9,720 nucleotides of DNA from Bacteroidetes/Chlorobi group bacterium ChocPot_Mid. GTDB taxonomy: Bacteria > Bacteroidota > Ignavibacteria > Kapaibacteriales > UBA2268. The notes beneath the pieces are model-generated. The model was not told the DNA's origin, made no database searches, and saw only the letters and a program-made list of their open reading frames with translations. Position 1 is the stretch's first letter. Each line of letters starts with the position of its first letter. The stretch is taken from assembly GCA_003731675.1 (NCBI GenBank), contig RCNQ01000240.1, positions 1 to 9,720 of the forward strand, in the 5' to 3' direction. Made by a program: the position numbers and the translations under genes. This document shows, piece after piece, positions 1 through 5,932 of the stretch.

Positions 1-1909
1 GTATTTGTTTCTGTGGTATTGAGAATTCAATGTTATTTGCTAATAGTATATCAACCAGCGTGACAATCTCATCTGAAGTGTTATGGATGTATAAATATTC
101 GCATTTCATTTTTGTTAAACCTAAGGAGTCAAAATCTATTGTTTTGGGTTTTTTATCCGAAAATATTTCAAGGCGATTTGACAAGTCAAGAACATTAACA
201 AAGATTGTTGCAGAAGTATCAAGACAACCAAATTCATTTTCAACAATTACAAAATATGTACCTGTATTAAATACAGTTATTTTTCTTTTTTTACTAATAA
301 TGCTATCAGGATTAGAAGTTTTTGACCATCTGTATGAAGTGTAATTTTCGGTAGTTTGTAATATTACTGAATCGCCCTCGCAAAATTCCAGTTTACCTGA
401 AGATTGTATTTTAGCATCAGGAAGATAATGCATTATAACATCTATTGATTTTGAATAACTACAACCGTTAGTGTCCACAATGGTAACTGTATATGTACCT
501 GAATCTTTTACGTATATGCTGTCGGTTTTTTGTCCTGTTGACCAAAGAATATCCAAATATTTAGTATTAATCCATAGTTTAAGTGAATCTCCCTGGCAGA
601 ATTCAGGTTTTTTATTGGTTAAAATATCAAATTTTGTTTCTGGGAATATTTTTATTTCTAAAGAGTCTTTGATTACATAATCGCATTCGTGATTAAATGC
701 AATTAAGGAGTATGTTCCGGGTTTACGAATAATAGTACTTTTTGTTGTGTCACCGTTAGACCAACGATAATAATTGTAATCATTATTACAATAAAGTTCT
801 ATGCTATCGCCTTCGCAAAAAAACAAAGGATAATCGCTGAGAATTTTTGGATAAATAGTGTCGTATAAATGAAATTTATAAACTCCTTGTCCTACGACCC
901 AACCTAATGTGTCATTAACAAACCATATATCATCAAGAGGGATATTCTTTCTAATGCCACAATTCCTTAGTTCCCAGGTTTTACCTGCATCAGAAGTATA
1001 GAAGACCTGTTGACTTTGCCCACAAACCCAACCCTTTTTCTCATCGAGCAAATATGCACCAAACATTGTTGCGTCATTTGTAAATTCTTTCCATGATTTT
1101 CCTGCATTTGTTGTAATTCTCCAACCACCACTATTTCCACCTCCGTAACAACCTTTGGAAAACGGGACCAAAAAAGTATTTCCTTGATAAGTTATTTCTT
1201 CCTGCCAATCTTCATCTCCTGATTTTGAAAAAACATACCAGGTCTTACCACCATTAGTTGTCTTCCATATAAACCCACTGCTTGAAGCATAACCAATGCC
1301 ATCTGGACTTTCAAGAATAGCATCTGCTAAACTTGAATTGGGTTGGTCTCCAAGAAAGGTGCTCCAAGATTGTCCACCATTGGTTGTTCTTCTGAAATAT
1401 TGTCTTCCGTCACATCCGCCACCAATTGCAACCCCTGTATCAGGAGTAGCAAAGAATACACCCCAGACATCCCCTTTATAATTGATTGAATCAATGACAC
1501 TTTTCCATGTTGCTCCACCATCGGTTGATTTGAAAACCATTCCCTCACCAGAAGTGTAACCGATAAATTCATTTGCAAAATGTATGCTTTCTAATTGATT
1601 TACAGCTTGTGTATAAGTTGTATCATATACTATGATACCTCCAATATTAAAGGAATCAATTTTGGCACTCATTATTTTTGTACCAGACCATGTTAAACCG
1701 CCATCTGTAGTTCTTATGACTTGACCACCATAACCACAGATCCATCCAAAATCGGGTTTCTGATTAAGAAAAAAAACATCCAACCAATAAATATTGCTAT
1801 AAGGTGATGGTATTGTTGTTATTTGTTTCCATTGTGCCAAATTTATTTGAGTAGCAAATAAATTTATCAAAAAGAAAATGATAATATATTGAATTTTTCT
1901 TAATCTCAT
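1..1909 (-). CDS. Secreted Asp-box beta-propeller / Ig-like repeat protein (C-terminus outside window)
   Basis: The frame is open from an ATG at 1909 down to base 1, giving 636 residues with no stop, so the gene is cut by the window edge. Residues 1-25 look like a signal peptide: basic start, hydrophobic core, cleavage near NLA|QW. Six Asp-box motifs (S/T-x-D/N-x-G-x-T/S-W form) lie at about residues 67, 128, 175, 217, 266 and 305. They indicate a sialidase/YCF48-like beta-propeller. Three similar Ig-like repeats follow (about 352-422, 424-495, 497-573). Each opens with FC[EQ]GDS, and a second Cys comes 44-52 residues later (C365/C409, C438/C483, C510/C562), suggesting one disulfide per repeat. 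Residues ~588-636 resemble the start of an ASPM/SPD-2/Hydin or choice-of-anchor domain. Such proteins are usually surface or secreted, often T9SS cargo; a sorting domain would lie beyond the window. No Shine-Dalgarno is visible before the ATG. No catalytic residues are recognised, so an adhesive or structural role is inference. Confidence 0.85.
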   Translation of the reverse strand, partial: MRLRKIQYIIIFFLINLFATQINLAQWKQITTIPSPYSNIYWLDVFFLNQKPDFGWICGYGGQVIRTTDGGLTWSGTKIMSAKIDSFNIGGIIVYDTTYTQAVNQLESIHFANEFIGYTSGEGMVFKSTDGGATWKSVIDSINYKGDVWGVFFATPDTGVAIGGGCDGRQYFRRTTNGGQSWSTFLGDQPNSSLADAILESPDGIGYASSSGFIWKTTNGGKTWYVFSKSGDEDWQEEITYQGNTFLVPFSKGCYGGGNSGGWRITTNAGKSWKEFTNDATMFGAYLLDEKKGWVCGQSQQVFYTSDAGKTWELRNCGIRKNIPLDDIWFVNDTLGWVVGQGVYKFHLYDTIYPKILSDYPLFFCEGDSIELYCNNDYNYYRWSNGDTTKSTIIRKPGTYSLIAFNHECDYVIKDSLEIKIFPETKFDILTNKKPEFCQGDSLKLWINTKYLDILWSTGQKTDSIYVKDSGTYTVTIVDTNGCSYSKSIDVIMHYLPDAKIQSSGKLEFCEGDSVILQTTENYTSYRWSKTSNPDSIISKKRKITVFNTGTYFVIVENEFGCLDTSATIFVNVLDLSNRLEIFSDKKPKTIDFDSLGLTKMKCEYLYIHNTSDEIVTLVDILLANNIEFSIPQKQI

Positions 1910-2057
1910 CAAATTACATTAGTAATAAAACTTAATTTAATATATAATCGAAAGATTAATGCTAAGATTGTAAAAATAAATTAATATTTTAAAAAAATAT
2001 TTTGAAGTGTAAAATTTGGCACGATAAAAAAATCAAAAATTCAGAGAAAATTGAATT

Positions 2058-2090
2058 CTTGCAAAGCGTGAATAAACGTGGCTTTGCGAG
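2058..2090. repeat. GC-rich inverted repeat in the dnaA upstream region
   Basis: The arms CTTGCAAAGC (2058-2067) and GCTTTGCGAG (2081-2090) pair over 10 bp with one G-T wobble, around a 13-base spacer. It is much richer in G+C than its surroundings. On neither strand is it followed by a T-run, and it lies between divergent genes, so it does not look like a terminator. A protein-binding site or structured element is possible. Confidence 0.5.
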
Positions 2091-2164
2091 ATATTAACAA
2101 ATTCTTAACAGAGAGTTATTAAATTGAGATATAAGCTATCTTTTTTATTTATAAAAAGTTAAGA

Positions 2165-2184
2165 TGTTGATAAAATGGTGATAA
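2165..2184 (-). promoter_or_regulatory. Pair of DnaA-box-like 9-mers
   Basis: TGTTGATAA (2165-2173) differs at one position from TGTGGATAA, the complement of the consensus DnaA box TTATCCACA. TGGTGATAA (2176-2184) differs at two. Their starts are 11 bp apart, about one helical turn, in the same orientation. Weaker 6-of-9 matches occur at 2091-2099 and 2102-2110, also 11 bp apart, but in the opposite orientation. In such AT-rich DNA near-matches arise by chance, so this is suggestive only. They could serve dnaA autoregulation or an origin. Confidence 0.3.
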
Positions 2185-2231
2185 GTAATATTGCTGGATA
2201 TTCGAACTCATAACTTATTTAAACTAAGCAA

Positions 2232-2248
2232 GTTTGAAAATTCCAAAC
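2232..2248. promoter_or_regulatory. Near-perfect 17-bp palindrome, candidate operator
   Basis: GTTTGAAAATTCCAAAC is a dyad centred on 2240 in which seven of eight arm positions are complementary. The size and symmetry resemble binding sites for dimeric regulators. It lies about 240 bp upstream of the dnaA start and 320 bp upstream of the divergent gene. No regulator gene is present in the window, so any partner is unknown. Confidence 0.3.
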
Positions 2249-2281
2249 CAAATTTAAATAAAAAAAAAAATTTTTTTCTTG

Positions 2282-2303
2282 TGAGATATAAAAAAAAATC
2301 TCA
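2282..2303. repeat. Short inverted repeat with A-rich spacer
   Basis: TGAGAT (2282-2287) and ATCTCA (2298-2303) are perfectly complementary 6-bp arms around a 10-base, almost pure-A spacer. It sits directly beside the A10T7 tract and just before a TTGACA hexamer (2306-2311). It could be a weak hairpin, a protein site, or chance in low-complexity sequence. Confidence 0.25.
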
Positions 2304-2408
2304 AATTGACATTAAAAAATGAATTGATGTTTTGTTTAATTACATAGTATTTTTTACTAGAAAAATATAGTAATAATTTTGGGTTCAATTTTCATTTAAT
2401 AGACATAA

Positions 2409-2427
2409 ATCACCTTTATGAGGTGGT
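2409..2427 (+). promoter_or_regulatory. Small hairpin in the likely dnaA leader
   Basis: The arms ATCACCT (2409-2415) and AGGTGGT (2421-2427) form a 7-bp stem including one G-T pair, with a TTATG loop. It ends 57 bases before the dnaA start. If transcription starts just downstream of the TAnnTTTG match at 2374-2381, the hairpin lies within the 5' untranslated leader. There is no T-run after it, so it is not a terminator. A role in mRNA stability or translation is possible but unproven. Confidence 0.3.
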
Positions 2428-2475
2428 ATTGTCAAAAAATTAATTAACAAGGTAATAATAAATTATATAAATAGT

Positions 2476-2479
2476 GAGG
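2476..2479 (+). promoter_or_regulatory. Shine-Dalgarno supporting the GTG start of dnaA
   Basis: GAGG lies five bases before the GTG at 2485. It supports this start over the in-frame TTG codons at residues 6 and 11. No in-frame ATG occurs until about residue 123, well inside the conserved part of the protein. Confidence 0.55.
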
Positions 2480-2484
2480 TTTGT

Positions 2485-3966
2485 GTGTCTAAGCAAAATT
2501 TGGATGCTGAAGTATTGTTTTCTCAAGACGTAACAGAGAAAGAAAATGTCAAACAAATTTTAAATAGCAATGAGGACCAAGTCGCTCATTCATATTGGAA
2601 TAAGTGCCTGCAAATAATAAAGGATAATGTAAATACGCAGGTTTTTAAAACTTGGTTTGAACCTATTACTGCACTGAAATATACGGATAATAAACTGACA
2701 GTTAAAGTTCCGAGTCAATTCTTTTGTGAATGGATTGAAGAACATTTTTATCCGTTATTACAGAAAACTATTTTTCAGGTTTTGGGTGAGAATGCAAAGT
2801 TACAATATCAGGTTGTTGTTGATGAAAACAGCGACAATTTACATAGTAGAATGATAAAAGTACCTGCATTCAAATACCCACCGGCATCAAATCAGATACA
2901 GTTGCCCTTTGCAGATATGCCAAGTCTACCGGAGTCGTTTCCTACGTACCTGAATCCCCGGTACACCTTTGACAATTTTGTCAAAGGAGAGAGCAATCAG
3001 CTGGCGAGTTCGGCGGCTTTGGCTGTCTGCAAAAACCCCGGAACGACAAGGTATAATCCTTTAGTACTTTACAGTGAAACCGGGTTAGGGAAAACTCATC
3101 TTGTTCAGGCACTTGGAAATGCTATTGTCAGGAGGTATAAAAATTTGAGGGTGCTTTATACAACCAGCGAAAGATTTACAATGGAATTTGTGAATTCAAT
3201 ACAGAATAATAAACAAAATGAATTTACAAATTTTTATCGTAGTATTGATGTTTTAATAGTAGAGGATATACAATTTTTCTCAGGTAAGGAAAAAACACAG
3301 GATAATTTTTTCCATACATTCAATGCTTTACATCAAGCTGGTAAACAATTGGTACTAACAAGCGATAAACCACCAAAAGAACTTGTGGATGTAGATGAGA
3401 GACTTCTTTCCAGATTTCATTGGGGATTAATTGCTGATATTCAACCTCCGGATTATGAGATGCGTATGGCAATACTTAAGAAAAAAAGTGAAGACGAAGG
3501 AATTGAACTGCCACCAGAAATAGTTGATTATATAGCAAGGCATGTAAAAAATAATGTTCGTGAACTGGAGGGTACTCTTGTAAGGTTAATAGCAAAATAT
3601 ACTTTCGATAACAGAGAAATGAATTTGGATTTGGCTAAGGAAGTGGTATTTGGAATAACTAACTTTGAGCCAAAACAGTTAACAGTTGATGATATTAAAG
3701 AGATGGTATCAAAGTATTTCAAGGTCCCAGAGGAGTTGATTGTTTCCAAGACTCGTAAGCACGAAGTTGCTCTTGCCAGACAGATGGCGATGTATTTGAC
3801 AAAACAATTTACTCAATTGTCACTAAAAACTATTGGTTCACATTTTGGGAATCGTGACCACTCAACAGTTTTACATTCTTGTCAAATGATAGATAATTAT
3901 TTGGTTACAGACAGAAGTGTGAAACAGTCTTATGAAAATTTGGTTCAGAAGATTAAACATGAATAA
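2485..3966 (+). CDS. dnaA: Chromosomal replication initiator protein DnaA
   Basis: DnaA binds DnaA boxes at the origin, oligomerises with ATP, opens the duplex and recruits helicase. All four domains are present in 493 residues: domain I (about 36-105, with SYWNKC and TWFEPI), a linker (106-152), an AAA+ ATPase (about 153-390) and a C-terminal DNA-binding helix-turn-helix (about 395-493, with ARQMAMYL and GNRDHSTV). Box VII arginine (R310, LLSRF) and sensor II (R359, NNVRELEG) are kept. Two ATP-site features are unusual. The Walker A loop reads SETGLGKT (197-204), with Ser for the first Gly of GxxxxGKT. The Walker B reads LIVEDIQF, with Glu260 where Asp is usual. About 35 residues precede domain I, a moderately long N-terminal extension. 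The gene starts with GTG and stands alone, ended by a hairpin terminator, without dnaN. Confidence 0.97.
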   Translation: MSKQNLDAEVLFSQDVTEKENVKQILNSNEDQVAHSYWNKCLQIIKDNVNTQVFKTWFEPITALKYTDNKLTVKVPSQFFCEWIEEHFYPLLQKTIFQVLGENAKLQYQVVVDENSDNLHSRMIKVPAFKYPPASNQIQLPFADMPSLPESFPTYLNPRYTFDNFVKGESNQLASSAALAVCKNPGTTRYNPLVLYSETGLGKTHLVQALGNAIVRRYKNLRVLYTTSERFTMEFVNSIQNNKQNEFTNFYRSIDVLIVEDIQFFSGKEKTQDNFFHTFNALHQAGKQLVLTSDKPPKELVDVDERLLSRFHWGLIADIQPPDYEMRMAILKKKSEDEGIELPPEIVDYIARHVKNNVRELEGTLVRLIAKYTFDNREMNLDLAKEVVFGITNFEPKQLTVDDIKEMVSKYFKVPEELIVSKTRKHEVALARQMAMYLTKQFTQLSLKTIGSHFGNRDHSTVLHSCQMIDNYLVTDRSVKQSYENLVQKIKHE

Positions 3967-3988
3967 ATGTATTTGAAAAAATTACTTT

Positions 3989-4024
3989 AAAGCTCAGTGA
4001 TGATTATTTGCTGAGCTTTTTTCT
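3989..4024 (+). terminator. Rho-independent terminator after dnaA, possibly bidirectional
   Basis: A perfect 9-bp stem, AAAGCTCAG (3989-3997) with CTGAGCTTT (4011-4019), encloses a 13-base loop and runs into six Ts (4017-4022). It starts 23 bases after the dnaA stop. Read on the minus strand, it is followed a few bases later by another T-run, so it may also stop transcription of the convergent gene at 4054-4458. Confidence 0.85.
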
Positions 4025-4053
4025 TTGAATTTAATAATGGAATGCATATTAAA

Positions 4054-4458
4054 CTATTTTTTCGAAATTTTTTTCATCCATTTCCAATGGTAAATGAATA
4101 AAAAGATTGAAATAATAATTAAGATAATTCCAACTAACAAATCACTTGTATTTCTGTGATTTTCATAAGATATTTTGTTATTTACAGCTGCCGTGTACAT
4201 TTTTCTTAGTGTAGCATCATCAGGTATGTATTTATCAGATAAATCTGATTTATTTTTACAAGAATTTAAAATATCAGTTTTGTAATTCTCGAATGAAGCT
4301 AAACTTGGAGAATCATTGCTTTGCCATCCTGAATGTAAAGGGTCGCTCAAATTAATGACAGCGAAAATGATTTGACTGATACTTATTAGGAATACAATTA
4401 TCGCTGTGAGACAAACAGCGTAACCATAGATGTGAGGAATGATTTTTGTGTTTTTCAT
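4054..4458 (-). CDS. Small two-helix membrane protein, function unknown
   Basis: The 134-residue product has two hydrophobic segments, at about 12-36 and 106-124. They flank a polar middle of about 70 residues that contains a single Cys (C67) and the motif SLASFENYK (52-60). A charged tail, HWKWMKKISKK, ends the protein. The simplest topology is a hairpin with both ends in the cytoplasm and the middle loop outside, given the Lys-rich C-terminus. This is an inference. No named family is recognised, although the start (PHIYGYAVCLTAI) and the ASFENYK motif look like a conserved family rather than random coding. The start is backed by AAGGAA at 4465-4470, six bases before the ATG. It is convergent with dnaA and divergent from the caspase gene 203 bp away; a shared role with that gene is unproven. 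Confidence 0.75.
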   Translation of the reverse strand: MKNTKIIPHIYGYAVCLTAIIVFLISISQIIFAVINLSDPLHSGWQSNDSPSLASFENYKTDILNSCKNKSDLSDKYIPDDATLRKMYTAAVNNKISYENHRNTSDLLVGIILIIISIFLFIYHWKWMKKISKK

Positions 4459-4661
4459 ATAAGTTTCCTTTAAGTTTGAAAAATAATACTTGTTAAATTA
4501 ATAATTTATATGAAAAATAAAAAATTGTTTCAAATTTACTATATTTGGGTAAGTTATTAATTTTATTTGTATAAATCATATTAAAGTTTTAAATTAGTGT
4601 CGTTTAGGATCTTTAATTTACTGAAAAGAATATTTTTTAAGATAAATTCTATTGGGTTATT

Positions 4662-5876
4662 ATGAAAAACCTAAAAACTCTGTTATTAATTATTATATTA
4701 TTAGGAATAATCAGCTCTAACTTTGTTCATTCAGAATCTTTTGAAGTCAATGTCAATGGGAACAATATCAAGTTGTACGAAAACAGTTATGCACTGATAA
4801 TCGGATTGAGTAAATACGCTAACGGATGGCGTGAACTTCCCGGAGTAAAGAAGGATGTTGATATAATTAAGAATGTTTTGGAAAATCAGGGTTTTACAGT
4901 TCACTTTTTTGAAAATTTGAATAGCAACGAGCTAAAATTTGCTATAATTGATTTTATCAACAAATACGGTTTAAATGAAAAAAACCGTTTGCTGTTTTAC
5001 TTTGCCGGTCATGATTATACAATAAAAAAGTCTTACGGAGAAGAGATGGGGTACTTCGTTCCTGTCGATGCACCTGACCCAAACATTGACAAAGAAGGTT
5101 TTTTGACAAAGGCGTTACCGATGATGGAATTTGAAATATTTGCAAGGATGATTGATGCCAAGCATGCTTTATTTTTATTTGATGCGTGTTTTTCGGGTAG
5201 TGTTTTTCAGATTACCCGTTCAATATATGAACCTTTAACAGAAAAAGTGAATGAACCCGTCAGACAATTTATATCTTCGGGGAGTGCCAATGAAACTGTA
5301 CCTGACCAAAGTATCTTTAGAGAACAATTTGTTAATGCAATCGAAGGTGATGCCGATGCGAATAAGGATTCACTTATCAGTGCATCAGAACTGGGAGCGT
5401 ATCTTTATAAAATGGTCAGTTTTTACTCTTATGATACTCAACATCCGCAATATGGGAAAATAAGGAATTCAAAGCTGGATAAAGGAGATTTTATTTTCAG
5501 TTTTAAGAAATCTTATGAAATCCCATCCACTTATCAAAGTAAAATATTACATTCTGGATATAAACCATTAACAGGTGAATCGCAAAATAAGGGTATTGAC
5601 CTTGATAGCTGTTACGTTGAATTATTTAACACATTTAATCAATCTGAAGCACAAGCTTTATTCTCGTTACTCGTGAATGAAGGATTAAAAAATATTTTTG
5701 TTGAGAGTCTGATAGATTATGAAAGACATAAAACAAATTATATTGTGCGTTCAATAAGTTTTGATAATGTCATCAACGCAGTAAAATTCAAATCAAATCC
5801 AGTGTTCAGAAAACGTGAAGTCGAAGATATGATGATGAAAATTCCACCCAAGATAAATTGTTCACCCAAAAAATAA
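4662..5876 (+). CDS. Secreted caspase-like cysteine protease (peptidase C14) with EF-hand loop and SPOR-like tail
   Basis: Residues 1-24 form a signal peptide (cleavage near VHS|ES), so the product is exported. The caspase fold spans about 42-283: strand YALIIGLSKY, the LPGVKKDVD segment, a catalytic His in YFAGHD (H117) and a catalytic Cys in FDACFSGS (C176). The His-Cys dyad is intact, so activity is likely. Residues 232-243 fit an EF-hand loop, DANKDSLISASE, with acidic or polar ligands at positions 1, 3, 5, 9 and 12, suggesting calcium binding. Residues ~315-385 (YVELFNTFNQSEAQALF onward) resemble a SPOR-type peptidoglycan-binding repeat, a weaker call. The substrate is unknown; cleavage after Arg/Lys or Asp cannot be told. 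No Shine-Dalgarno is seen, only AT-rich leader. A TAnnTTTG match at 4540-4547 lies 115 bp upstream, without a clear partner element. No gasdermin or CRISPR gene lies nearby, so a defence role has no support here. Confidence 0.88.
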   Translation: MKNLKTLLLIIILLGIISSNFVHSESFEVNVNGNNIKLYENSYALIIGLSKYANGWRELPGVKKDVDIIKNVLENQGFTVHFFENLNSNELKFAIIDFINKYGLNEKNRLLFYFAGHDYTIKKSYGEEMGYFVPVDAPDPNIDKEGFLTKALPMMEFEIFARMIDAKHALFLFDACFSGSVFQITRSIYEPLTEKVNEPVRQFISSGSANETVPDQSIFREQFVNAIEGDADANKDSLISASELGAYLYKMVSFYSYDTQHPQYGKIRNSKLDKGDFIFSFKKSYEIPSTYQSKILHSGYKPLTGESQNKGIDLDSCYVELFNTFNQSEAQALFSLLVNEGLKNIFVESLIDYERHKTNYIVRSISFDNVINAVKFKSNPVFRKREVEDMMMKIPPKINCSPKK

Positions 5877-5879
5877 ATA

Positions 5880-5907
5880 GGCAACACTACGAAATTGTAA
5901 TGTTGCC
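5880..5907. terminator. Hairpin between convergent genes, likely bidirectional terminator
   Basis: GGCAACA (5880-5886) pairs perfectly with TGTTGCC (5901-5907). The stem extends inward by three further pairs (TAC/GTA) after a mismatch. It starts four bases after the caspase stop. On the plus strand it is followed by CGAATTTTAATT, a weak T-tract. On the minus strand it is followed by TATTTATTTTTT, a better one, 25 bases after the stop of the convergent Omp28-like gene. Confidence 0.75.
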
Positions 5908-5932
5908 CGAATTTTAATTGTAAAATATTAAA

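Larger units (their letters stand above)
1910..2484. other. Divergent non-coding region upstream of dnaA; possible origin or control region
   Basis: These 575 bases between two divergent genes contain no credible ORF. They are extremely AT-rich, with an A10T7 tract at 2261-2277. The region holds four dyad symmetries (2058-2090, 2232-2248, 2282-2303, 2409-2427), each listed separately, and two DnaA-box-like 9-mers at 2165-2184. It must carry promoters for both flanking genes. A TAnnTTTG match (Bacteroidota -7 type) occurs at 2374-2381 and a TTGACA hexamer at 2306-2311, but neither has a well-spaced partner, so no promoter is called. Position beside dnaA and an AT-rich tract would suit an origin. 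Against this, there is no cluster of consensus DnaA boxes, and dnaN, recF and gyrB do not follow dnaA. Origin function is a low-confidence inference. Confidence 0.3.

Noticed and set aside
30..1578. Short ORFs at 30-344, 471-680 and 1296-1481 (plus) and 1327-1578 (minus)
   Set aside because: All overlap the long minus-strand frame 1-1909, which has a signal peptide, six Asp-boxes and repeated Ig motifs. The short frames show no domain, no ribosome-binding site and odd composition.
2306..2340. TTGACA hexamer as the -35 of a dnaA promoter
   Set aside because: No acceptable -10 hexamer lies 16-18 bases downstream; the nearest TTTAAT is 23 bases away.
3528..3749. Minus-strand ORF inside dnaA
   Set aside because: It lies antisense to the conserved AAA+ lid and DNA-binding part of DnaA and has no recognisable feature.
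4957..5463. ORFs at 4957-5145 (minus) and 5251-5463 (plus) inside the caspase gene
   Set aside because: They are shadows of the catalytic region and EF-hand region of the caspase frame.
4662..5876. Caspase as part of an anti-phage or CRISPR-associated defence system
   Set aside because: The protein has a signal peptide, and no gasdermin, Cas, TPR-sensor or other defence gene lies next to it.
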